This document shows, piece by piece, positions 38,604 through 45,912 of a DNA stretch of 64,000 nucleotides; position 1 is the first letter of the stretch, and the number at the start of each line of letters is the position of its first letter. The translations under genes and the position numbers were made by a program. A model generated the notes under the pieces. The model saw only the letters and a program-made list of their open reading frames with translations, ran no database searches and was not told where the DNA came from. This DNA is from Pseudomonadota bacterium (GTDB lineage Bacteria > Pseudomonadota > Alphaproteobacteria > Sneathiellales > Sneathiellaceae): positions 243,496-307,495 of the forward strand of contig JANSXH010000002.1 of assembly GCA_024743055.1 (NCBI GenBank), written 5' to 3'.

Positions 38604-39113
38604 TCAGGCCCGCCAGTTGAGAAGAAAGCTGGTATCCTGCGGATGTTCGAACTTTGGATTGTCCACAACCTCAACACAAATCATGATAATATCGACCCTC
38701 TCATCGGTTTCGCCCAGCGGCACGGCCAATGCTTCGACCAGAACCCAGGATTTGTCAATGAATTGTATGTTTTCGCGGACCGCAATCGGTGCTTTCTCAG
38801 TGCTACAGGTGCGGAATATCCACAACATATCGTCTGTTCTGTCGCCATAGAGGTCTTCATCAAGCCATTTGCCGGTGGCATCTCGTTTGGCCATCTCCGT
38901 GATTTTGGTGCCGATAAGGCGATAGCGAAAACGCAAGGGATCATGACTGACATCCACAAGGGTCAGGACCGGTAACACCTTCGGGATATGGAGGGGGTCA
39001 ATATCCTTTCGTGCCGGGAACTCCCGCTCCCCTCTCGCTTTGACCCAGTAATCCCGCAAGCTCAGTAAAGACGGTGCAGTTATTGATTTGGTCGTCTCGA
39101 TATGCTCCAGCAT
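38604..39113 (-). CDS. PAS_5-family protein
   Basis: A 169-residue single-domain protein with the alphaproteobacterial PAS_5 pattern: 'LRDYWVKARGEREFPARKDIDP', 'FRYRLIGTKITEMAKRDATGKW' and 'VALAVPLGETDERVD'-like ending. No output domain is attached, so it probably senses a ligand or works through a partner. It is transcribed with the MarR gene six bases downstream and is divergent from the PaaI thioesterase. Confidence 0.85.
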   Translation of the reverse strand: MLEHIETTKSITAPSLLSLRDYWVKARGEREFPARKDIDPLHIPKVLPVLTLVDVSHDPLRFRYRLIGTKITEMAKRDATGKWLDEDLYGDRTDDMLWIFRTCSTEKAPIAVRENIQFIDKSWVLVEALAVPLGETDERVDIIMICVEVVDNPKFEHPQDTSFLLNWRA

Positions 39114-39234
39114 ATCCTCTCCCTCAGGTCCCGGACAGCGTGGTTTATATGGTCCGGTGCAAATGTGTAAGCCAACTGTTTTATAGCAGCTTTGCCCGTG
39201 AATTACGACGACTAGTCGGGCTCGATACCGTTCT

Positions 39235-39250
39235 AGTGATAAAAATCACT
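39235..39250. promoter_or_regulatory. inverted repeat upstream of the thioesterase promoter
   Basis: AGTGAT-AAAA-ATCACT is a perfect inverted repeat with six-base arms. It abuts the -35 element of the candidate promoter for the gene at 39314 and lies in the divergent PAS/thioesterase gap. Possible regulator site; binding protein unknown. Confidence 0.45.
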
Positions 39251-39278
39251 TGCATTTCTCCCGCCCCCATTATATACT
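39250..39278 (+). promoter_or_regulatory. candidate sigma-70 promoter of the PaaI thioesterase
   Basis: TTGCAT (39250-39255) and TATACT (39273-39278) have an optimal 17-base spacer, about 36 bases before the ATG at 39314. The fit is good on both elements. Confidence 0.65.
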
Positions 39279-39291
39279 TCACTAGTAAAGT
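39276..39291. promoter_or_regulatory. probable repressor operator overlapping the -10
   Basis: ACTTCACTAGTAAAGT is a palindrome with one mismatched pair in 16 bases. It overlaps the end of the TATACT element and the expected transcription start, a position where a bound protein would block the promoter. Its size suits a MarR-type dimer, and a MarR gene lies in the divergent operon. The link is inference. Confidence 0.5.
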
Positions 39292-39313
39292 AAATCAAAT
39301 CGGCGGAAGAACG

Positions 39314-39724
39314 ATGACGGAAATATCTCTTGAGCGGGGCCGGCGTGTCCTGTCGGAACAGCCTTTCAGTGTCCTGGTAGGATCGAAGATGCAATCCCTG
39401 GAAGAAGGCCAGGTAGAACTTGTTCTCGACCTCAGAAAGGAACACATGCAGCAACATGGCTTTGCCCATGGCGGGGTTGTAAGTTACCTGGCGGACAACA
39501 CTCTCACCTTTGCGGGTGGAACGGTTCTCGGGGATTCTGTCACCTTGGAATATAAGATCAATTTCGTCCGTCCGGCGATTGGAGAACGACTGATCGCCCG
39601 CGCCCGGGTCACTTCGGGTGGGCGCAGTCAGGCGGTGTGTCAGTGCGATATTTTTGCGGTCAAGGACGGGGTTGAAAAACTCTGTGCGACGGCACAAGGC
39701 ACCATCTGGAAAGTCGCGGCCTGA
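39314..39724 (+). CDS. PaaI-family thioesterase
   Basis: A 136-residue hotdog-fold thioesterase. I choose the ATG at 39314 (GGAAG upstream); the track start reaches back across the promoter. 'HGFAHGGVVSYLADNTLTFAG' carries the family's HGG motif and active-site aspartate, and 'LEYKINFVRPAIGERLIARA' is typical. These enzymes cleave aryl- or acyl-CoA; the exact substrate is unknown. Palindromes around the promoter and the divergent PAS-MarR pair suggest regulated expression. Confidence 0.9.
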   Translation: MTEISLERGRRVLSEQPFSVLVGSKMQSLEEGQVELVLDLRKEHMQQHGFAHGGVVSYLADNTLTFAGGTVLGDSVTLEYKINFVRPAIGERLIARARVTSGGRSQAVCQCDIFAVKDGVEKLCATAQGTIWKVAA

Positions 39725-39745
39725 GCGGTACCTCAGGCGAGAGGT

Positions 39746-40372
39746 TTATCCTTTGCGGCGGAAACCGGCGATGCGCTTGAGCCGGCTTTCCGGCGGCGTG
39801 CTGTCCTGCTCGGCCACCGGTGTTTGCACTAAAGGTTTATTTTCCTCCTGTGAGACAATAGGTGTCTCGACGGGCGGGTTGTCCTTTGGCTTGGGCAAAA
39901 ACGTCCAGATCAGGAAGACAAAGACCATACAGATGGGTGAAAGCAGTAATGAGAACATGGCCCAGGCGGCGATGGCTCCGCTGAAGCGGATGACCGTGTC
40001 GACATCGGTAAATTGTGACTTGATCATGAACAGGGTGACGAAAAGATGAGGTAGATAGAGCCCGATGATCAGGGCATCTGTCGCCCGCCGTTCCGGGAAT
40101 CGCTGTTTTAGGCCCGGCAGCAACCGGACCGAGACCCAGGTAAGCGGGCAGAGAAACAAACTGAGCAACAGGAAGCTATGGAAAAAGGCACCGATATAAC
40201 CCTCCATCCCCCGACCGAGGAAGAATATCTGACCGGAAAGGGCGAGTGCTGCGAGCAGCGCGGCCACGAGTATCGGTGCGAGGACCAGCAAACGCTGACG
40301 CCAGCTCGACCGTCCTATAAAGGATCCGAGGCCGCCAAGGGCCGATATAGATTTTTCTTTAATCACAGACAT
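39746..40372 (-). CDS. unknown membrane protein with four helices
   Basis: A 208-residue integral membrane protein: hydrophobic segments near 28-48, 60-83, 100-118 and 130-158, then a Pro-, Glu- and Gln-rich cytosolic tail of about 50 residues. I recognise no family, and no clear ribosome-binding site precedes the ATG. It converges with the thioesterase and follows the esterase gene by 29 bases. Confidence 0.7.
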   Translation of the reverse strand: MSVIKEKSISALGGLGSFIGRSSWRQRLLVLAPILVAALLAALALSGQIFFLGRGMEGYIGAFFHSFLLLSLFLCPLTWVSVRLLPGLKQRFPERRATDALIIGLYLPHLFVTLFMIKSQFTDVDTVIRFSGAIAAWAMFSLLLSPICMVFVFLIWTFLPKPKDNPPVETPIVSQEENKPLVQTPVAEQDSTPPESRLKRIAGFRRKG

Positions 40373-40401
40373 TTAACACAACTAATTAACTCAACTTTTC
40401 A

Positions 40402-41316
40402 TCAACTGGCAGGCTCAAGCGTCGTGTGCTCACGGGCAAACTGCGCTATTTCCAGTATCGCCTGTCGGCCTTCCGGCACAAAACTGGCCGCCATATGCCA
40501 CACATGAACCATATCCGGCCAGATGTCCAGCCTGCAACTAATCCCCGCCTCTTGCAATCGCTCGGCCAGACGCCGGGAATCATCGAGCAGGATCTCGGTA
40601 CTGCCCACCTGCAGCAGAATTGGCGGCAAGCCGCTCATATCACCAAACAACGGCGAGACCAATGGGTTCTCAAGATCTTCCGTTTCCGCATAATAGCCGG
40701 CCACATGTCGGAGCGATGCCGGCCAGAAAACGGGATCCTTGGCCGCGTTATCAATCATGCTTTGACCACTGCAACTGAGATCCGTCCAGGGGGAGATCAA
40801 CATGGCCGCGGCCGGCTGCACCAAGCCGCGATCTTTCAAGGCAAGCAGGGTGGCAAGCGCCAATCCCCCACCGGCCGAATCTCCGGCAATGGTGATCTGC
40901 GCCGCCTCGCCCAATTCAGCGCGCAGCCACTCATAGCCTGCGACGGCGTCTTCCAAGGCGGCAGGAAAAGGATGCTCGGGCGCCAGACGGTAATCGAGCG
41001 CAAACACCCGTCCTTCCGCCGCACTGGCCAACCGATAAGTGATTTCCCGATGGGTCTTCGGCGATCCCCAGAAATATCCACCGCCATGCAGATAATAGAT
41101 GGCGGCATTGTCTTTGGTCGGAGTATGGGTCACCCACTCCCCTTTAATCCTATCAGTCACAACCGGGGACAGGGAGATATTTGCAGGTTTGCGGAGGTAG
41201 CTGTTATTGAGACGGCTGAGAGCGGTGCGGGCTTCCTCGAGGGAATGATCCATTGGCCGCTTTTTTTTCATGGCCCGTCTGACAAAGAAACTCGTGACCA
41301 GGGATTGCCAACTCAT
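40402..41316 (-). CDS. HSL-family alpha/beta-hydrolase (carboxylesterase)
   Basis: A 304-residue hormone-sensitive-lipase-type esterase. The oxyanion motif 'YLHGGGYFWGSPKTHR', the nucleophile elbow 'IAGDSAGGGLALA', 'SPWTDLSCSG' and a late catalytic His region 'DMVHVWHMAA' are all present. It prefers short acyl esters by family; the natural substrate is unknown. GGAG lies seven bases before the start codon. It is the first of two minus-strand genes here. Confidence 0.9.
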   Translation of the reverse strand: MSWQSLVTSFFVRRAMKKKRPMDHSLEEARTALSRLNNSYLRKPANISLSPVVTDRIKGEWVTHTPTKDNAAIYYLHGGGYFWGSPKTHREITYRLASAAEGRVFALDYRLAPEHPFPAALEDAVAGYEWLRAELGEAAQITIAGDSAGGGLALATLLALKDRGLVQPAAAMLISPWTDLSCSGQSMIDNAAKDPVFWPASLRHVAGYYAETEDLENPLVSPLFGDMSGLPPILLQVGSTEILLDDSRRLAERLQEAGISCRLDIWPDMVHVWHMAASFVPEGRQAILEIAQFAREHTTLEPAS

Positions 41317-41421
41317 GCCTACTCTCCTTCAAGGAGCTGTTCTATCTGATCGGGTGTCAGGAACCAAAGCAAATCTGGCAGGCTTGGAAATATTTTCAGG
41401 CCCTGTGGCCAGAAGGTCAGA

Positions 41422-41676
41422 TCAGGACTTGCCGCCAAGCCCGGCAATCACGCCCGTGATGTCCCGAAGCTCACTGGAAAGGGACTTGAGCGCCCGTGCC
41501 TGATCAGCCAGCATGCCTTCCGCAGAGATCGTATCTTCCGCCTCCAGCACCATATCGAGAGCTGCGAGATTGGCGCTGTTTGCCCGATCTCCCAATGTTG
41601 CCTCATCAAGTTCGGCCGTGTTGGAAAAATCAGATTTCAAACCGCTGACGATGGATGCCAATTCTGCCTGTCGCAT
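41422..41676 (-). CDS. small hypothetical protein
   Basis: Eighty-four residues, acidic, Ala- and Leu-rich, predicted helical ('LDEATLGDRANSANLAALDM'). An AGAGG site precedes the ATG at eight bases. No family is recognised, and the composition suggests a small helical bundle or a partner-binding protein. It stands alone before the esterase gene. Confidence 0.6.
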   Translation of the reverse strand: MRQAELASIVSGLKSDFSNTAELDEATLGDRANSANLAALDMVLEAEDTISAEGMLADQARALKSLSSELRDITGVIAGLGGKS

Positions 41677-41863
41677 GGGTATATGCCTCTGTCTTTATCA
41701 ATCCATTACATAGATGCCGCTAAGTTTAAGGGCCGGGTGTAAAGGAAAGATTAACGACAATTGCAGATCCCGACCGCCAACACCCGCGACCCAGAAACGA
41801 CTTATTAAGGATTACCCGTCACAATGGCTTCTCGCAGAAAACTGCCGGATCAACGGAGATCAC

Positions 41864-42202
41864 ATGTCCAGTTCTAACGACCATAACCGCCGCGCCCATA
41901 AACGGGTTCTGGTGGCCAACTCGACCACTGTCGCCCATGACGGAGACCGCTATCGGGCGCGTATCCTCAACATTTCTGCAGGTGGCGCCGGTATTCGCAT
42001 GGATGTGAGACTTGAAGATCAGACTAGAATTGCGGTGGATATCGAAAATATCGGCCTCGTGCCTGCAACCGTGGTCCGTCAGATGAAAGACGGCGTCGGA
42101 GTCAAATTTGAGCTGTCGGTTGAAAAGGAGAAACGCTTCCTCCGCCAGATTTCTCAAATCGTCGCCGAAAAACGCGGTGCTATTGCCGAACAGGCAGTCT
42201 AA
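41864..42202 (+). CDS. PilZ-domain protein
   Basis: A 112-residue single PilZ domain, a c-di-GMP receptor fold. The start at 41864 has CGGAG upstream; the track start lies well before it. The arginine motif 'NRRAHKRVLV' and the 'ISAGGAGIR' loop (variant of D/NxSxxG) are present, so c-di-GMP binding is plausible. No effector domain is attached. It is followed by a convergent small gene. Confidence 0.85.
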   Translation: MSSSNDHNRRAHKRVLVANSTTVAHDGDRYRARILNISAGGAGIRMDVRLEDQTRIAVDIENIGLVPATVVRQMKDGVGVKFELSVEKEKRFLRQISQIVAEKRGAIAEQAV

Positions 42203-42218
42203 CGCAAAATTTTAAGAA

Positions 42219-42476
42219 TTAGCCGCCCTGGCGACCAGCATGTAGAAGCTGCTTGGCGTCTTTATGGAACATTTCCGCCAGCTCATACTCTTCCTTGAGG
42301 TTCATGATCGTTTTCTCTGAATCTTCCGATTTCAGACCGCCATCGACCATAAAATCTATTAGCTGCGTCGAGCCGGCATTTGCAGCCAGATGGAACCCCT
42401 TACGCATATAGGCCTCGCGGCGATTGTCCACCCATTTCTCAAGAGCATCAACCTGTTCCTGGGTCACTTGAAACAT
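42219..42476 (-). CDS. small hypothetical helical protein
   Basis: Eighty-five residues, charged and helical ('EQVDALEKWVDNRREAY', 'LKEEYELAEMFHKDAKQLL'). GAGG lies about ten bases before the ATG. No family known to me. It converges with the PilZ gene and is divergent from the pentapeptide-repeat gene. Confidence 0.6.
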   Translation of the reverse strand: MFQVTQEQVDALEKWVDNRREAYMRKGFHLAANAGSTQLIDFMVDGGLKSEDSEKTIMNLKEEYELAEMFHKDAKQLLHAGRQGG

Positions 42477-42658
42477 AACTATCTATCCTCGGCACCTTAT
42501 TCTTGAGACAGCTCAGAAAAGCAATTTCAGAATGCAACTAACTATTAACCTTGTTTCTCTATAAATGACCTAAGAGAGACAATTGGTGAAGTATGCAAGT
42601 AAAACGTTAATCGAGTCTTACCGAATAGAGACCCGGGAAACGTCGGAGATTACGAGTA

Positions 42659-43933
42659 ATGACGTCTATGACGCCGCAAGAGATTATGGCCATGCTGGAA
42701 TCACATGCAGAATGGCTGCGCAATCCCAAAAAGGGAGAACAGGCGAATTTCAAGCATGCAGACTTTACCGGAGCCAATTTTGAGGGAGCGAAGCTTCAGA
42801 AGTCCTGCCTTTCAGGGTGCAAGCTCTCCCGTTCCATCTTTCGAGGTGCCAATCTGATCTCAGCCGATTTATATGCCGCTGATCTAACCAAAGCCGACCT
42901 TACAGACTGCCTGCTGATCCGGGCTGATCTTCGCGGCGCCGAACTAAAGGGTGCCCGTCTTAACGGTGCCAATCTTCAGGAAGCCGATTTTCGCGGCGGA
43001 TCCCTGATCCTGTCCGGCGGAGAGACCATTACCTTTCCCTCCTCGGATATGAGTGGTGCGGAAATGGAAAACGTCGTGGCTGAAAAAGCCAATCTAAACG
43101 GGGCAAACCTCTCCGGCGCTACCCTCAACAACGCCAATTTCTCCTATTCACAACTGCGCGGTGCTGACCTTAGCAATTCGGCCCTGACTAATGCCGGATT
43201 TACCGGATCTGACATGGCAGAATGTGACCTTTCCAACGCCGATCTGTCCGGTGCCGATCTTAGCAATGTGGACCTGAGCGGTGCCAAGGTAGAAGGCTGC
43301 AACTTCGAAAACGCCAACATGACAGGTGCCAAAGTCGAAAATGTCGACTTCTCCAAATCAAAAGCGGTTGCCGCAGAAGTCGCAGAAGAAGCCGAGTCCA
43401 CTCCGCTGCCTCCAAACCTTCAGGCGATCCTCAAAAAGCATTTTGCCTGGGTTGAATCAAACGGCCTGAGTGGAGAACGAGCCGATCTTTCTGGCATGGA
43501 CTTGTCCAATATGGATCTCAGTAATTGCGCCCTCAGTGGAGCGACCATGCGCGGGGCTAACCTCACGGGCACTAACTTGAGTGGAACCCAGACTGTCATG
43601 ACCGACATGTCTCAATGCCTGATGGTAGATGTGAATCTAACCGGTGCCGTGATGGAAGGGATCAATCTGTCACGATCAAACCTGAAAGGCGCCTGCCTGA
43701 AAGATACCATGATTACGGCTGTTGATCTGAAAGGTCCCAACGGTGAACCTCTGGGCAAGAAATGGCCAGCCAACTTGTCTGCGGCCGATCTGACAGATGC
43801 CAATCTTTGTGGCGCTAATCTCACGGATTCCAATCTGATTGATGCCAATTTCAAGGGCGCGGACATTACCGGCGCCGATTTTACAGGCGCCGACATGGAA
43901 GATGCGAAGTTTGACCAGAAGGTCAGCGCCTGA
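42659..43933 (+). CDS. pentapeptide-repeat protein with two repeat blocks
   Basis: A 424-residue protein with many A(D/N)LXX repeats in two blocks, about residues 30-235 and 275-424, which should form two right-handed beta-helices. Each block is preceded by a similar helix ('LESHAEWLRNPKKGEQANF', 'LKKHFAWVESNGLSGERADL'), so the gene looks internally duplicated. The linker between blocks is acidic and Ala-rich. No signal peptide or catalytic domain is present. The role is unknown; some pentapeptide proteins bind gyrase, but nothing here shows that. It converges with a GMC oxidoreductase gene. Confidence 0.9.
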   Translation: MTSMTPQEIMAMLESHAEWLRNPKKGEQANFKHADFTGANFEGAKLQKSCLSGCKLSRSIFRGANLISADLYAADLTKADLTDCLLIRADLRGAELKGARLNGANLQEADFRGGSLILSGGETITFPSSDMSGAEMENVVAEKANLNGANLSGATLNNANFSYSQLRGADLSNSALTNAGFTGSDMAECDLSNADLSGADLSNVDLSGAKVEGCNFENANMTGAKVENVDFSKSKAVAAEVAEEAESTPLPPNLQAILKKHFAWVESNGLSGERADLSGMDLSNMDLSNCALSGATMRGANLTGTNLSGTQTVMTDMSQCLMVDVNLTGAVMEGINLSRSNLKGACLKDTMITAVDLKGPNGEPLGKKWPANLSAADLTDANLCGANLTDSNLIDANFKGADITGADFTGADMEDAKFDQKVSA

Positions 43934-43938
43934 GGTAA

Positions 43939-45558
43939 CTAGGCTCTATCCTCCAATATCATCTTAGCGGCCTTCTCCGCGATCATGATCACCGGAGAAT
44001 TTGTGTTTCCCGAGGTTATGGTCGGCATGATGGACGCGTCGACAATGCGAACCCCGTCAAGGCCATGAACCTTCAAACGATCGTCAACAACCGCCATTGG
44101 ATCGTTCCCCATCTTACAGGTCCCAATCGGATGGAAGATGGTCGTGGCGATATTCCCCGCTTCCCGAACTAAATCTTCGGTGTCCTGAATATGGGTCCCC
44201 GGCAGCATCTCTTCCGGCTGAAATCGTTTCACAGCCTCCGTCGCCATTAATTGGCGGGTCAGTTGGATTGATTTTGCCGCTACCTGCCGGTCCCCTTCGG
44301 TGGAAAGATAGTTCGCCTGGATGGCAGGTTGATCAGAGACATTTCGGCTTTTCAGATGAATTGATCCCCGACTTTCCGGTCGCAGATTACAGACAGAGGC
44401 TGTCACCGCCGGAAAGTTATGAAGCGGCTCTCCGAGTTTATCGGTGCTGAGGGGCTGCACATGATATTCAAGGTCCGGTGTCTCCAGGCGCGGATCGCTC
44501 TTGGCAAATATCCCCAGCTGGCTCGGCGCCATAGACAGCGGTCCTTTCTGGAACAAAAGATATTCAAGGCCCATCCCGACTTTCCCCATCAGGCTATTGG
44601 CCCGCTGATTGAGGGTTTCCCCGTTCTGGATTTTGAAAACCGTTCGGATCTGCAAATGATCCTGAAGATTTTCACCAACGCCCGGCAGTTCGTGGTGACA
44701 GTCCAGTCCAAAACCGGACAGCAGCTCGGGCTGACCAATACCGGAGAGTTCCAGGATTTTCGGACTATTGACGGCCCCAGCAGCGACGATTACCTCCCGC
44801 CCCGCCGTCGCCAGGGCTGGTTTGCCGGCGGCAGTAAATTCAACACCAGTGACTTTCGAGCCCTCCAGAATCAGGGCTTCAGTCTCAGCCTGTGTCATTA
44901 CCCGCAAATTAGGGCGACTGCGTACTGGTTTCAGAAAGGCTTTGGACGTATTCCAGCGAATACCCTTTCGCTGATTAACCTCGAAATAGCCGGAGCCTTC
45001 GTTATTGCCGGTGTTGAAATCATCAGTCTTCGGCACGCCAAGTTCCTCGGCTGCGTCGCGAAAAGCATCTAGAATTTCCCAGGACAGCCGCTGGGTTTCA
45101 ACCCGCCATTCTCCGCCAGAGCCATGCATGTCAGAAGGTCCACCGTGATAATCTTCCGATTGCCTGAAGAAGGGCAGCACATCTTCCCAACCCCAGCCGT
45201 CATTGCCAAGCTGCCGCCACTGGTCGTAATCCCGTGCCTGACCTCGCATATAGATCATGCCGTTGATAGAGGAACAGCCGCCGAGCACCTTGCCTCTCGG
45301 ATAGTCAAGAGCACGACCATTCAGACCCGGGTCAGACTCCGTCTTCATCATCCAGTCAGTGCGCGGATTGCCCATGCAAAACAGATAGCCGATGGGGATA
45401 TGGATCCAGTGATAGGCGTCAGATCCGCCTGCCTCTAGCAGCAGGACCCGGTTTGCCGGATCAGCAGACAGGCGGTTTGCCAGCACACATCCAGCGGATC
45501 CCGCGCCAATGATGATATAATCGTAGCTTCCCTCATCCTGTCTTTGCGATGCGATCAT
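43939..45558 (-). CDS. GMC-family oxidoreductase (choline dehydrogenase-like)
   Basis: An FAD-dependent alcohol dehydrogenase or oxidase of the GMC family, 539 residues. FAD-binding 'IIGAGSAGCVLANRLSAD', the signature 'GKVLGGCSSINGMIYMRG', 'VIVAAGAVNSPKILELSGIG' and the C-terminal 'FHPIGTCKMG' with the catalytic His are present. It resembles choline/alcohol dehydrogenases, but no betaine genes are nearby, so the substrate is open. A perfect 16-base palindrome sits just upstream. Confidence 0.93.
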   Translation of the reverse strand: MIASQRQDEGSYDYIIIGAGSAGCVLANRLSADPANRVLLLEAGGSDAYHWIHIPIGYLFCMGNPRTDWMMKTESDPGLNGRALDYPRGKVLGGCSSINGMIYMRGQARDYDQWRQLGNDGWGWEDVLPFFRQSEDYHGGPSDMHGSGGEWRVETQRLSWEILDAFRDAAEELGVPKTDDFNTGNNEGSGYFEVNQRKGIRWNTSKAFLKPVRSRPNLRVMTQAETEALILEGSKVTGVEFTAAGKPALATAGREVIVAAGAVNSPKILELSGIGQPELLSGFGLDCHHELPGVGENLQDHLQIRTVFKIQNGETLNQRANSLMGKVGMGLEYLLFQKGPLSMAPSQLGIFAKSDPRLETPDLEYHVQPLSTDKLGEPLHNFPAVTASVCNLRPESRGSIHLKSRNVSDQPAIQANYLSTEGDRQVAAKSIQLTRQLMATEAVKRFQPEEMLPGTHIQDTEDLVREAGNIATTIFHPIGTCKMGNDPMAVVDDRLKVHGLDGVRIVDASIMPTITSGNTNSPVIMIAEKAAKMILEDRA

Positions 45559-45578
45559 TATTCCCTCGAGTTCAGTCC

Positions 45579-45594
45579 GATAAGTTAACTTATC
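45579..45594. promoter_or_regulatory. perfect palindrome upstream of the GMC gene
   Basis: GATAAGTTAACTTATC is a perfect 16-base palindrome 21 bases before the minus-strand GMC start. On that strand a TTGCAT (45614-45609) and TAAGTT (45592-45587) with a 16-base spacer form a possible promoter whose -10 lies inside the palindrome, which suggests an operator for a dimeric repressor. Confidence 0.5.
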
Positions 45595-45786
45595 CAGCTA
45601 TACTGAATATGCAACACCCCTAGGTCACGGACCCGTAACTACCGTCTTTAACAATTGAGTAACAGTATTATCATATATATTAAGCTGTTGTGGGGTTCGG
45701 TTTCGCCGTTGGCCCATACAGAAGTAGTCATCAGCATGAAGGCATGCCGATATGCTTATGAAACTGTTTAGAAACAGGAAGAAATA

Positions 45787-45912
45787 ATGAGATTTACCAG
45801 ACGCAACTTTTTCAATCTGATTGCAGGCGCCTTCATGGCCATGGGGATATCTACAGACGCGATCCGCACCAAGGTTCGCGGGGGTTGGGTCCTCAGGGAG
45901 GATGATACGTAA
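45787..45912 (+). CDS. 41-residue twin-arginine signal protein coupled to GMC oxidoreductase
   Basis: Too short for the ORF track. It reads 'MRFTRRNFFNLIAGAFMAM' and ends 22 residues later at 'VLREDDT'. The Tat motif TRRNFF is followed by a hydrophobic stretch, then a short charged tail with no further domain. An AGGAAG site lies at normal distance. Its stop overlaps the start of the next GMC gene (TAATG), so translation is coupled. Small Tat-signal subunits escort GMC subunits of gluconate- and alcohol-type dehydrogenases; this could be a minimal or truncated one. Confidence 0.7.
   Translation: MRFTRRNFFNLIAGAFMAMGISTDAIRTKVRGGWVLREDDT

Noticed and set aside
42583-42783. 66-codon frame overlapping the start of the pentapeptide gene
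   Set aside because: Overlaps the real start in another frame with atypical composition.
44419-45072. 217-codon plus-strand frame opposite the GMC gene
   Set aside because: Antisense shadow; no ribosome-binding site and no domain.
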